The notes beneath the pieces are model-generated. The model searched no databases and had not been told where the DNA came from. It saw only the letters and a list, made by a program, of their open reading frames with translations. DNA of 8,641 bases, from NCBI GenBank assembly GCA_950071875.1, contig CATMNW010000084.1, positions 1-8,641 on the forward strand. Reading direction: 5' to 3'. Position numbers and translations under genes: made by a program. The DNA comes from an uncultured Erythrobacteraceae bacterium. GTDB taxonomy: Bacteria; Pseudomonadota; Alphaproteobacteria; Sphingomonadales; Sphingomonadaceae. Position 1 is the stretch's first letter. Each line of letters starts with the position of its first letter. Shown here one piece after another: positions 1 to 6,355 of this stretch.

Positions 1-1
1 T

Positions 2-1195
2 TTTCGAGGGCTTACCGTAAGCCCGACGACAGCCGGTAAGATCGTTCAGGATTCACAGTTCGAAAGTCTTGGGCACGCCTATCACGTTGCCTGCGGTAAC
101 ATTATCAGTCTTCTCTCCTCGGTGTCAGACCGTCAATTTAACGTGATCCCGCACCCGAAGGAATGGACTGAGCCCTTACGTAAACTGCGGGAGGAGAAAG
201 AGCAGGGGTATTTCTACGGCTCGCCTGTCGAGCTCTATCCCATCGGTGCTTATGAGATATTCGAAGGGCAGGCCCGTGTAGCGCAGCTACAATTTCTGCA
301 CTTCGCCACGGGCGGCCTTTTGGGGATGAGTGACGCCGTACAGAACGGTATGTTCGATGGCGTCTATGGGAAAGCATTCATGACCTTTCTCCAAATGACC
401 GAGCTTGAATGGCCTGATTCAATCGATCACCCGACAGTCGCGTTGTTCCTTCTTGTCTGTGATCTCGCAATCAATCCGGGCGGCGGATTTCCGTTTCCCT
501 TGATCCATTTTCCCACCTTCATCCGTGACATAGAGCCTGGAGCACGGTTCGTCTGGCTCAGCAGACTTGCCCGCTTACAGCAAAAAGACGTATTCGGGAT
601 GATCCGTGATTACTCCCGCGATGAATATGAGGAGGTAAGCCGCAAACTCTGCGGAGCCATCATCGAAAGTCCGCCCTTGGACATTGCCGGGGAATTCCGT
701 CGCTGGAGCGAGTTGCCCGAGTTCCATCAGCTCATGGAGGAACATCGGACGTTTAAGTTCGACAAGGGGAACATCGTCGTCCGCATTCTCTTCTCGCATT
801 TCCTCGCGTTTATGCGCGACAAATATGAGCGTCCTGAATTCTTCTGCTGGCCCGGTGCATGGATGGCCGGAAAGCGTCTCTCACCCGACGCGATGACCTT
901 GTTCGATCGGCACGGAGCCCTGTTTGTAGACAAGGAAGATGACGACGGCGTTTTCCCGAGGCTTGCGGACGGCAGGACCGAAACCGAAGTTCAGGAGGCC
1001 TTCGACGATTTCTACGCCCATAATGTCATTTTCGATCTGACCCGACAATGGATCACGAAGCCCGGACCGTTCCGTTATGATTTCCGCTGGCTTTCGCAGA
1101 GGGGAACTGATCAGGAAATCCGGGCATTTTGCGAACGGTCGTTTCAGTCGCTCTATGGCCTGAATCCGAGTTCGGTATCACTCGTCGCAGAGTGA
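2..1195 (+). CDS. Unrecognised protein, 5' end outside the window
   Basis: I do not recognise this protein. The frame is open from base 2 to the TGA at 1193-1195, giving 397 visible residues. A GTG at 122 could be taken as the start, but the bases before it are pyrimidine-rich with no ribosome binding site. The upstream codons also read as plausible protein (for example GHAYHVACGN), so the true start most likely lies left of the window. The visible product is soluble-looking, rich in aromatic and acidic residues, and has no obvious signal peptide or clear membrane helix. Motifs that stand out are a GGGFPFPLIHFP segment, a WPGAWMAGKRLSP segment and an acidic KEDDDG stretch near residue 310. 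It converges on the TIR-associated frame with only 16 bases between the two stops and no visible terminator. Its position beside a TIR gene makes an accessory or defence role possible, but nothing in the sequence proves it. Confidence 0.6.
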   Translation, partial: FRGLTVSPTTAGKIVQDSQFESLGHAYHVACGNIISLLSSVSDRQFNVIPHPKEWTEPLRKLREEKEQGYFYGSPVELYPIGAYEIFEGQARVAQLQFLHFATGGLLGMSDAVQNGMFDGVYGKAFMTFLQMTELEWPDSIDHPTVALFLLVCDLAINPGGGFPFPLIHFPTFIRDIEPGARFVWLSRLARLQQKDVFGMIRDYSRDEYEEVSRKLCGAIIESPPLDIAGEFRRWSELPEFHQLMEEHRTFKFDKGNIVVRILFSHFLAFMRDKYERPEFFCWPGAWMAGKRLSPDAMTLFDRHGALFVDKEDDDGVFPRLADGRTETEVQEAFDDFYAHNVIFDLTRQWITKPGPFRYDFRWLSQRGTDQEIRAFCERSFQSLYGLNPSSVSLVAE

Positions 1196-1211
1196 AGGAG
1201 CATCCGAGTCC

Positions 1212-1736
1212 TTAGATTTCGCGCTTCGGCAAACGATTGATGGCTTCGCACATCGGATCAAAAACGTCGTCGCCCTGGAGAAGGCGGTTCAGGAATTCTT
1301 CCAGTTCGTAGTCGAACTTGTTATTGTTGATGGGCGACATGAACGGCGCGATGATGAAATTATACGGGCTCGTATGGCGCAGTCTCAGGGCGCACCTGCC
1401 GACAATGTCCACGGGTCGTCCCTCGATTATCGCTGCGCCGTCGTCATACTCCTCCCGCGTTACTGGTAGCTTGCCATCGACGAGGCCGTATTCCTCATTG
1501 GCAAATCCGGAGCGCTCGATTTGCCGCGCGATCATTTCATCAGGATCGTCATATAGGCCTGTGGGCTCATCGGGGGCGACTTCGACGTAGACGAATTTGC
1601 GGTAGTAAACTTCCTGATGGACGGCTGCGATGCGCGATATGTTGAGTTCGTGAACATCCATTAGGAAGTGGGAGCCTTCGACCTGCCGGAAATTGTTTAT
1701 ACGAAGGTTGCGAGGCCCGCGCCACCAACCGGCCAA
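1212..1736 (-). CDS. C-terminal segment separated from the TIR gene by an amber codon
   Basis: This open frame encodes 174 residues from a TTG at 1736. It lies in the same frame as the TIR gene upstream, and the 20 codons between that gene's TAG (1797-1799) and this TTG are also open. The simplest reading is that it is the C-terminal part of one interrupted protein. There is no ATG near the start. A GGGAAGG sequence 4 bases before the TTG could permit reinitiation, so independent translation cannot be excluded. The product is acidic, with an early GWWRGPRNLRI segment, a mixed charged middle, and an end containing FIIAPFMSPINNNKFDYELEEFL. I recognise no domain. If the gene was once whole, this half would be the sensor or partner-binding region attached to the TIR module, which is inference. 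It ends in TAA, convergent with the gene on the left. Confidence 0.5.
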   Translation of the reverse strand: MAGWWRGPRNLRINNFRQVEGSHFLMDVHELNISRIAAVHQEVYYRKFVYVEVAPDEPTGLYDDPDEMIARQIERSGFANEEYGLVDGKLPVTREEYDDGAAIIEGRPVDIVGRCALRLRHTSPYNFIIAPFMSPINNNKFDYELEEFLNRLLQGDDVFDPMCEAINRLPKREI

Positions 1737-1796
1737 TTGGCCTTCCCGAAACTTGAGCGGTTGTGCAAGCAGAATGCCTAGTCGTTCGGCAATGAT

Positions 1797-1799
1797 CTA
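1797..1799 (-). other. In-frame amber codon between TIR domain and C-terminal segment
   Basis: The TAG follows WFDDP, and the next codons read IIAERLGILLAQPLKFREGQ in the same frame directly into the downstream segment. Removing this single codon as a stop gives one frame of about 408 codons. A C-to-T change from CAG or a G-to-T change from GAG would create it. The alternatives are a genuine gene boundary with restart at TTG 1736, or readthrough. Confidence 0.65.
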
Positions 1800-2438
1800 G
1801 GGGTCATCGAACCATTGAGTGCCGCGCACCCCTGCAAACGCCTGTGAGAACCTGTCGCTGAACGCCACGATAGGTTCTTCGCCGTTCAGTGATGGAGGCT
1901 CGGCAGGCGCAGCGTCTTCCGTCTCTTGCGGTGCTTGTTGCGGTATGAACGGCGAAACACCGAGCGGGGGCCTGGAAGGCGCAACCTCGTAGATGTCGCG
2001 CAGCAGTTCTTCACGGCGCTCGTCGTCATCGTTTTCGCCGGACAGATCGAGGTACAACGCAGCGCCGAAGAAGATAGGCATTTTCTCTTTACCGGCCACG
2101 TCCCGAACGACGGGGATGAATTTACGCCTGTTCTCTGCGTCGCGCAGGATTTCCGCAGTGGCAATGGTCTTTTCGTAACCGACCCCGCCAGTGCCGTTGT
2201 TGGCCTTTCCGATATAGGCATCGGTGCAGACCATGATAACGCGGTCAGTCTTCCGGATGCCTTTTTCCATGAAGGCAGCAAGATCATCACCAAAGGCAAC
2301 GTCCCATTGGTCGAGCAAGACTTCAATGCCGTTGTGCGTCAGATATTCGCCAAGACCCCGCACCCAGTCTTTGTGGTCCTGGGAGTCGTGAGAGTAGGAA
2401 ATGAATACTCTCTTCGTCTGTGCGTTCGCTTTTGACAT
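1797..2438 (-). CDS. TIR/SEFIR-domain protein, ending at an in-frame amber codon
   Basis: The ATG at 2438 gives 213 residues. A TTG two codons upstream is possible, but the ATG fits better before the conserved beta strand. Residues 11-19 read VFISYSHDS, the box-1 strand of TIR/SEFIR domains. DQW is at 43-45, a second core strand DRVIMVCTDAYI at about 65-76, and GGVGYEKTI at 84-92. E89 in that last motif sits where NAD-cleaving TIR domains carry their catalytic glutamate. The TIR fold ends near residue 150, followed by a Pro/Ala/Glu-rich linker. Bacterial TIR proteins commonly cleave NAD or signal in phage defence, so that role is possible here but inferred. The frame continues after the TAG into the next segment. 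The gene lies 177 bases downstream of rtcA on the same strand, so it may be read through from the RNA-repair operon or use its own weak promoter. Confidence 0.8.
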   Translation of the reverse strand: MSKANAQTKRVFISYSHDSQDHKDWVRGLGEYLTHNGIEVLLDQWDVAFGDDLAAFMEKGIRKTDRVIMVCTDAYIGKANNGTGGVGYEKTIATAEILRDAENRRKFIPVVRDVAGKEKMPIFFGAALYLDLSGENDDDERREELLRDIYEVAPSRPPLGVSPFIPQQAPQETEDAAPAEPPSLNGEEPIVAFSDRFSQAFAGVRGTQWFDDP

Positions 2439-2463
2439 TTCCAAGCTCTATAATGCAGCACAA

Positions 2464-2487
2464 TCTCCCAACAAGAGGTTTGGGAGA
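2464..2487. repeat. Perfect 8-bp inverted repeat upstream of the TIR gene
   Basis: TCTCCCAA at 2464-2471 and TTGGGAGA at 2480-2487 are separated by 8 bases. The repeat lies 26 bases before the TIR ATG. On the minus strand no T-run follows, so it is not a typical intrinsic terminator. It overlaps a possible TTGTTG / TATAGA promoter pair with 16-base spacing, so it could be an operator. The call is tentative. Confidence 0.3.
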
Positions 2488-2615
2488 CCCAAGTCTTGCG
2501 TCAAGATGGCCCTTGCAGTGATTTTAGCCGAAAAGGTGGTGATGTGCGTAAAGGCGGCTTGTCGAATGCCCGTTGCCAAAACCGGACAGTAAGCTAACGG
2601 CCCAGTTTCCGCCGA

Positions 2616-3632
2616 TCACCGAACCTCTGCCAAATGGGCTCCGTCGGCGGTTTCTGAGAAGCGAAAACCCCTCCCCAAAAATCGTTCGATCAGGTTCACA
2701 GCGGTGCGCGTGTGCTCACTTAGCTTGACCGTGGTGAATGCTCCGCGGCCTGCCATCGCGAACGGCAGCAACAGTTGGTCCTGCAGGTAAGGCCCGGAAA
2801 ATGCCTGTGACCCCAGATAGCCGACCATACGCTTGGCCGCTATCTTCGCCAAGCGTTCCGCAGGTACGCCAAGTTTACCGAAGCCCGACATGACCTCGGT
2901 CACGTTGTCGAATTCGGCTTCCATCAGCAATGCGTTACCCGGGCCATTCTCGGCCGGGAGCTGCACTGGAGCGAAGGCTTCGTCCGGCCATTCGACCAGC
3001 ACCTTGCGCGCCGCCTTCAGTTCGCGGTCAGCGATATCGAACGGAATCCCAGCAACCAGCGCTTCTACCTTGCCAGCCTTGAACTCGCCGCGCGTCACGC
3101 ATTCGATGGGGCGCAACGGCGCTGGATCGATATCCACGACGATGCGCCCGCCACCGCGCGGGAAGAAGCCGTGGCGCTCAAGCGTGATGGAGATCTTTGG
3201 TCCCATCCGCTCCAAGACCGGAAGCAGCGTCTTTTGCAGGAATTCGAAAGGCGGCGCGCCCATGGCATGTGTCCCGCCCTCGATCACCAGCCGCGATGGC
3301 GCATCGGCCAGCATCAGCGGCACCAGCACGGTCTGGAGCACCAGTCCGGTCGACCCGGCAGTGCCAACCGCGAAAAGGTATTCACCGGGCGTAACGCTGC
3401 CGGGCCGAAAGATCAGTTTGCTGGCGCCAACTGTAAGCCCGGAGCATTCCGCTCCGCCGATGGCGCAGGCCGCTTCCAGCGCGGTGACATGCTGGCGCAT
3501 CAGGCCGGGCTTAGCCCTGCCCCCGCGGATGTTCTGGATGGTGAAGGGCTCGCCGGTCAGCAGCGAAAGGGCTGCGGAATACCGCAACACCTGTCCGCCA
3601 CCCTCACCCTCGGAGCCGTCGATCGTGATCAT
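2616..3632 (-). CDS. rtcA: RNA 3'-terminal phosphate cyclase RtcA
   Basis: RtcA uses ATP to convert RNA 3'-phosphate (and 2'-phosphate) ends into 2',3'-cyclic phosphates through a covalent AMP-histidine intermediate. The 338-residue length matches the family. The start MITIDGSEGEGGGQ is the usual N-terminus. RGGRAKPGLMRQH at 37-49 and HGFFPRGGG at 154-162 are family signatures. H307 in SEHTRT corresponds to the catalytic His309 of the E. coli enzyme. Its ATG overlaps the stop of the nucleotidyltransferase gene by four bases (ATGA at 3629-3632), so the two are probably translationally coupled. It is the last clear member of the RNA-repair operon. No intrinsic terminator is visible after its TGA. 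Confidence 0.96.
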   Translation of the reverse strand: MITIDGSEGEGGGQVLRYSAALSLLTGEPFTIQNIRGGRAKPGLMRQHVTALEAACAIGGAECSGLTVGASKLIFRPGSVTPGEYLFAVGTAGSTGLVLQTVLVPLMLADAPSRLVIEGGTHAMGAPPFEFLQKTLLPVLERMGPKISITLERHGFFPRGGGRIVVDIDPAPLRPIECVTRGEFKAGKVEALVAGIPFDIADRELKAARKVLVEWPDEAFAPVQLPAENGPGNALLMEAEFDNVTEVMSGFGKLGVPAERLAKIAAKRMVGYLGSQAFSGPYLQDQLLLPFAMAGRGAFTTVKLSEHTRTAVNLIERFLGRGFRFSETADGAHLAEVR

Positions 3633-4423
3633 TCTTTTTCTACCAATTCAAGGAAAAGCGCTTCGGCCTCTTCCGCAAAGTTCGTGTTATCGGTGCGCTC
3701 TGGCACTTCGCCAGCGCGTGAGAGCTCATCTGCTACCAACCGTTCGATATCGGGCAGCCTAATGGTGTTTCCCGCTTCGTTGGTTTTCGCCTTTCGAGCG
3801 ATCAATTCACCAACCTGATCCACCAAGACCCGATCCAGGTCAGCCGCCTGCATCAGAGGCACCATGCTCATCGGCGGACGCCTTGACGGATCGAGGCGCA
3901 GCGCACGTACGGAGAGCGCCGGTCGCAGCGCATAGAAATATCGCTTCACGGCGATCTCGCCGCCTGGATCGAGCCAGCGTTCCACTGTGCCCTTGCCAAG
4001 GCTGGCGTAGTGCAGCGCGTAGCCACGCGGGTTAAAGTGGCGGTTAGCAAGGTCAGCAAGCTGCTCAACCACCGGATCGTCAGCAATGTAGCGGATCGAG
4101 CTTTCGATCCACTCCGACAGGACCGCGTTGTGCTTGAGCATAAGGCCCAGCGCCTTGCGAACATCCCAGCCGTTCAGATCGATCTCATCGACAATGGGCC
4201 GTTCGACCACATCGCGGACCGGCTTAAGCGCGAGATAGTCTCGGCGAGGCCGGATGTAGAGAAAGCGCACGTCGTAATCGCTGTCAGGCGATGGGAAGCC
4301 CCATGCGCGCGAACCGGATTCCACCGCCATCAGCAGGCGCACGCCGTCCTCGCTCGCCACACGGGCGAGACGGGCCTCGATATCGGCGCGCACTGCGGGC
4401 GCGATGGCTAGCGTATCCTGCAT
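3629..4423 (-). CDS. rlaP: RlaP-type nucleotidyltransferase (RNA-repair-associated Pol beta family)
   Basis: This 264-residue protein has the Pol-beta nucleotidyltransferase signature: GSRAWGF at 37-43, DSDYDVRFLYI at 47-57 with the metal-binding pair D49/D51, and a likely third carboxylate at D82 in EIDL. GSRAWGF together with DSDYDVRFLY is typical of the RNA-repair-associated family (RlaP, YcgL-like). The remaining part is mostly helical and contains ALRPALSVRAL near 165-175. The family is found beside RNA ligases and Rtc proteins. It presumably transfers nucleotides to RNA ends or related substrates, but its reaction is not established to my knowledge. It sits 43 bases after rtcB and overlaps rtcA by four bases, firmly inside the operon. 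Its own ribosome binding site is weak. Confidence 0.85.
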   Translation of the reverse strand: MQDTLAIAPAVRADIEARLARVASEDGVRLLMAVESGSRAWGFPSPDSDYDVRFLYIRPRRDYLALKPVRDVVERPIVDEIDLNGWDVRKALGLMLKHNAVLSEWIESSIRYIADDPVVEQLADLANRHFNPRGYALHYASLGKGTVERWLDPGGEIAVKRYFYALRPALSVRALRLDPSRRPPMSMVPLMQAADLDRVLVDQVGELIARKAKTNEAGNTIRLPDIERLVADELSRAGEVPERTDNTNFAEEAEALFLELVEKE

Positions 4424-4454
4424 CGGAATTATCTTTGGTCTCTTGGCGATAGCG

Positions 4455-4480
4455 GCGTGAAGGGCGCTAACCCTTCACGC
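4455..4480 (-). repeat. 10-bp hairpin spanning the rtcB stop codon
   Basis: GCGTGAAGGG (4455-4464) and CCCTTCACGC (4471-4480) form a perfect 10-bp inverted repeat with a 6-base loop that contains most of the rtcB TAG. No U-run follows on the minus strand, so a full intrinsic terminator is unlikely. It may protect the upstream message or tune expression of the following nucleotidyltransferase and rtcA genes. Confidence 0.5.
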
Positions 4481-5693
4481 ACACCACCTGTTTCAAGGTA
4501 TGGACGATCTCCACCAGGTCGGCCTGCGCGGCCATCACGGCTTCGATCGGCTTGTAGGCCTTGGGAGTTTCATCAATCACGCCCTCGTCCTTGCGGCATT
4601 CGACACCGGCGGTATCGGCGATATGCTCGTTGAGCGTCACCAGCTTCTTCGCCTGGGTCCGGGACATCACGCGCCCCGCCCCGTGCGAGCAGCTGTCAAA
4701 GCTCTCGGCATTACCCAGCCCGCGCACGATGAAGCTTTTCGCCCCCATCGATCCGGGGATGATGCCCAGCGTGCCCTTGGCCGCGCGCACCGCCCCCTTG
4801 CGGGTGACGAGCACGTTTTCGCCGAAGTGGTTCTCCCGCGTCACATAGTTGTGATGGCAGTTCACCGCCTCGCATTCCGCTTCGAACGGCTTGGTGATTT
4901 GCTTGCGCAGTGCATCAAGCACATGCGTCATCATCACGCGCCGGTTCAGCGCCGCGAAGTCCTGCGCCCATTCGACCGCTTCGACATAATCGTCGAAATG
5001 GTCGGTCCCTTCGGGGAAATAGGCGAGGTCCTGATCGGGCAGGTTGATATGCCACTTGCGCATGTCCTGCTTGGCCAGTTCGATGAAGAACGTACCGATC
5101 GCGTTGCCGACCCCGCGCGAGCCCGAATGGAGCATGATCCACACGCGCTGCTCGGTATCGAGGCACAGTTCGATGAAGTGGTTGCCCGTCCCGAGCGTGC
5201 CGAGATGCACCAGGTTGTTGGTGTTCCGCAGGCGCGGGTACTTGGCGACAATCCGTCCGAACCGTTCCGCAAGCTTCGCCCACGCGTCGACCACTGACGG
5301 AGGCGGATCGCCCCACGAACCCTTGTCGCGCTTGCCCCGGCCGACATCGCGGCCATGCGGCACCGCCGCTTCGATCGCGGAGCGGATGCCGGCGAGGTTG
5401 TCCGGCAGATCGCTCGCCATCAGCGAGGTGCGCGCGGCCATCATGCCGCAGCCGATATCGACGCCGACAGCCGCCGGGATCACCGCGCCCTTGGTCGGGA
5501 TTACCGAACCCACGGTCGCGCCGATGCCGACATGCACGTCGGGCATGGCGGCCACGTGCTTGAAGATGAACGGCATCTTCGCCGCCTTCATCAGCTGGTC
5601 GCGGGCCTTGTCGTCCACGGGTACGCCGCGCGTCCACGACTTGATCGGAGCGCCGCCTTCAACATGGGTGTATTCGTATTTCGTGTCGGTCAT
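4467..5693 (-). CDS. rtcB: RNA-splicing ligase RtcB
   Basis: RtcB joins RNA 2',3'-cyclic-phosphate or 3'-phosphate ends to 5'-OH ends, using GTP and Mn2+. The ATG at 5693 gives 408 residues, the same length as E. coli RtcB. It is preceded by AGGGAGG at 5699-5705, five bases upstream. The longer frame back to 5762 would run into the last Y RNA, so I reject it. Metal and active-site motifs are present: VGVDIGCGM with D79/C82, GTGNHFIEL around 168-176, LHSGSRGVGN, CHHNYVTRENHFGEN with H280/H281, and SCSHGAGR with H337, the position of the guanylylated histidine. It follows the Y RNA array and precedes the nucleotidyltransferase and rtcA, so ends healed by one enzyme can be sealed by the other. 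Confidence 0.97.
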   Translation of the reverse strand: MTDTKYEYTHVEGGAPIKSWTRGVPVDDKARDQLMKAAKMPFIFKHVAAMPDVHVGIGATVGSVIPTKGAVIPAAVGVDIGCGMMAARTSLMASDLPDNLAGIRSAIEAAVPHGRDVGRGKRDKGSWGDPPPSVVDAWAKLAERFGRIVAKYPRLRNTNNLVHLGTLGTGNHFIELCLDTEQRVWIMLHSGSRGVGNAIGTFFIELAKQDMRKWHINLPDQDLAYFPEGTDHFDDYVEAVEWAQDFAALNRRVMMTHVLDALRKQITKPFEAECEAVNCHHNYVTRENHFGENVLVTRKGAVRAAKGTLGIIPGSMGAKSFIVRGLGNAESFDSCSHGAGRVMSRTQAKKLVTLNEHIADTAGVECRKDEGVIDETPKAYKPIEAVMAAQADLVEIVHTLKQVVCVKG

Positions 5694-5718
5694 GGCGACC
5701 TCCCTGGTTAAACTTGTG

Positions 5719-5822
5719 GCGCTGGCGACGAGGTTTGGCGAGACTTCTCCGCATGTTGCCATGCAGGGGCGGGTTCGAACCGCCTGGTTACCGATGTAGT
5801 CCCGACCGGCATTCGCCAGCGC
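5719..5822 (-). ncRNA. Y RNA-like unit 5 (minimal, minihelix type)
   Basis: Outer stem GCGCTGGCGA / TCGCCAGCGC is a perfect 10 bp (5813-5822 with 5719-5728). The conserved 5' part GGCGAATGCCGG is followed by GGACTACAT, and GGGAC pairs with GTCTC near the 3' side. Inside is a T arm at 5768-5784 (GGCGG, loop TTCGAAC, CCGCC). Next comes a 7-bp acceptor-like helix CTGCATG / CATGCGG capped by a GCAA tetraloop (5749-5766). There is no recognisable D arm or anticodon arm. It therefore resembles a bare tRNA acceptor/T-arm minihelix on a Ro-binding stem. It ends 25 bases before the rtcB start. The family (YrlA-like Y RNAs, known tRNA mimics bound by Rsr) is established; this unit's assignment is by hand folding. 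Confidence 0.75.
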
Positions 5823-5848
5823 TGATGTAATTCTGCTTTATCGCTTCG

Positions 5849-5862
5849 CTGCGTGAGCGCAG
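5849..5862 (-). repeat. Short hairpin between Y RNA units 4 and 5
   Basis: CTGCG and CGCAG form a perfect 5-bp stem with a 4-base loop in the spacer. It could be a processing signal separating the two units on a common transcript, or it may arise by chance. Confidence 0.3.
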
Positions 5863-5865
5863 GGT

Positions 5866-5991
5866 GCCGGCGGCGAGTGATTGATGAGACGTTTTACTAA
5901 GCTACTCCGGTTGCCCGGGGGCGGACTCGGACCGCCGACCTCCTGCTTTCGCAGGCGCTCTACCCATGTAGTCCCACCGGCATCCGCCAGC
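5866..5991 (-). ncRNA. Y RNA-like unit 4 (opened in the D loop, anticodon loop replaced)
   Basis: The stem GCTGGCGG / CCGCCGGC (5984-5991 with 5866-5873) carries GGCGG/CCGCC where the other units have GGCGA/TCGCC, a compensatory change. After GGACTACAT comes GGGTAGAGCG, like the 3' half of a D arm. Next is CCTGC-GAAA-GCAGG (5942-5955), an anticodon stem with the loop replaced by a GNRA tetraloop. A T arm follows at 5920-5936 with loop TCCGAGT, then CCGG-GCAA-CCGG (5907-5918) in the acceptor position. TAGCTTAG then supplies the 5' half of the D stem, where GCTT can pair with GAGC. The Ro-binding stem therefore emerges from the D loop. The inner helix GGGAC/GTCTC is present. Confidence 0.75.
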
Positions 5992-6007
5992 GTTAATTGA
6001 TACTCGG

Positions 6008-6158
6008 TTCACGGCGACGAGGTTTGGGTAAGACGTTGCCCCGAGGGGCGCCGCTCTATCCGCTGAGCTACGGGCCCGCATGTGGTGGACCCGGCGGGAT
6101 TCGAACCCGCGACCTGCATCGTGCAAGGATGTAGTCCTGACCCGGCATTCGCCGTGAA
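6008..6158 (-). ncRNA. Y RNA-like unit 3 (most complete tRNA mimic, encodes ACCA)
   Basis: The outer stem TTCACGGCGA / TCGCCGTGAA is a perfect 10 bp (6149-6158 with 6008-6017). The tRNA-like body is permuted. A T arm at 6094-6110 (GCGGG, TTCGAAT, CCCGC) is followed by the acceptor 3' strand CGGGTCC (6087-6093), ACCA (6083-6086) and the linker CATGC. The acceptor 5' strand GGGCCCG (6071-6077) and a full D arm at 6053-6068 (GCTC, loop, GAGC) come next. The acceptor forms 7 bp with one G-U. A GCCC-CTCG-GGGC hairpin follows the D arm, and the inner helix AGGAC/GTCTT joins the Ro-binding stem. It cannot be an ordinary tRNA because the 5' and 3' halves are reversed in order. Confidence 0.82.
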
Positions 6159-6167
6159 TTTGGAGAA

Positions 6168-6331
6168 CAGTCGAGGCGACGAGAAATGTCGAGACGACGG
6201 CCCTTAAGCTACTACTCCAAGCGGGATTTGAACCCGATCTCTCCAGACCGCTTGCGCGACACTGGAGCGCTTTTCCCGACGGGGCCTTTCATGGTGGAGG
6301 ATGTAGTCCCAGACTGCATTCGCCACGGCTG
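6168..6331 (-). ncRNA. Y RNA-like unit 2 (opened in the D loop, long capped anticodon-type stem)
   Basis: The terminal stem pairs 10 of 12 positions (6320-6331 with 6168-6179), including GGCGA/TCGCC. GGCGAATGCAG and GGACTACATCC match the other units. GUC/GAC and GGGAC/GTCTC form the inner helix. An AAGC segment can pair with GCTT downstream as a D stem. A long arm at 6241-6267 has CTCCAG/CTGGAG, and its inner part is closed by GCAA where an anticodon loop would be. A T arm at 6222-6236 (CGGG, TTCAAAT, CCCG) leads by a short TTGGAGTAG bridge to TAGCTT. The acceptor stem seems lost or very reduced, which makes this the most degenerate tRNA body apart from unit 5. Confidence 0.7.
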
Positions 6332-6355
6332 CTTTCCAAAGGTTCATTACATTTC

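Noticed and set aside
2833..3818. Long plus-strand frames opposite rtcA
   Set aside because: They are antisense shadows of a GC-rich gene. RtcA has clear catalytic motifs, and the shadow proteins are Ser/Pro/Arg-rich without any motif.
5694..5762. Longer RtcB N-terminus from the start at 5762
   Set aside because: It would overlap the last Y RNA unit, while the ATG at 5693 has a strong ribosome binding site and gives the usual 408 residues.
6053..6110. Ordinary tRNA gene (T arm, D arm and CCA are visible)
   Set aside because: The T arm precedes the acceptor 5' strand and D arm on the same strand, and no normal anticodon arm joins them. The permuted order and Ro stem fit a Y RNA, not a tRNA.
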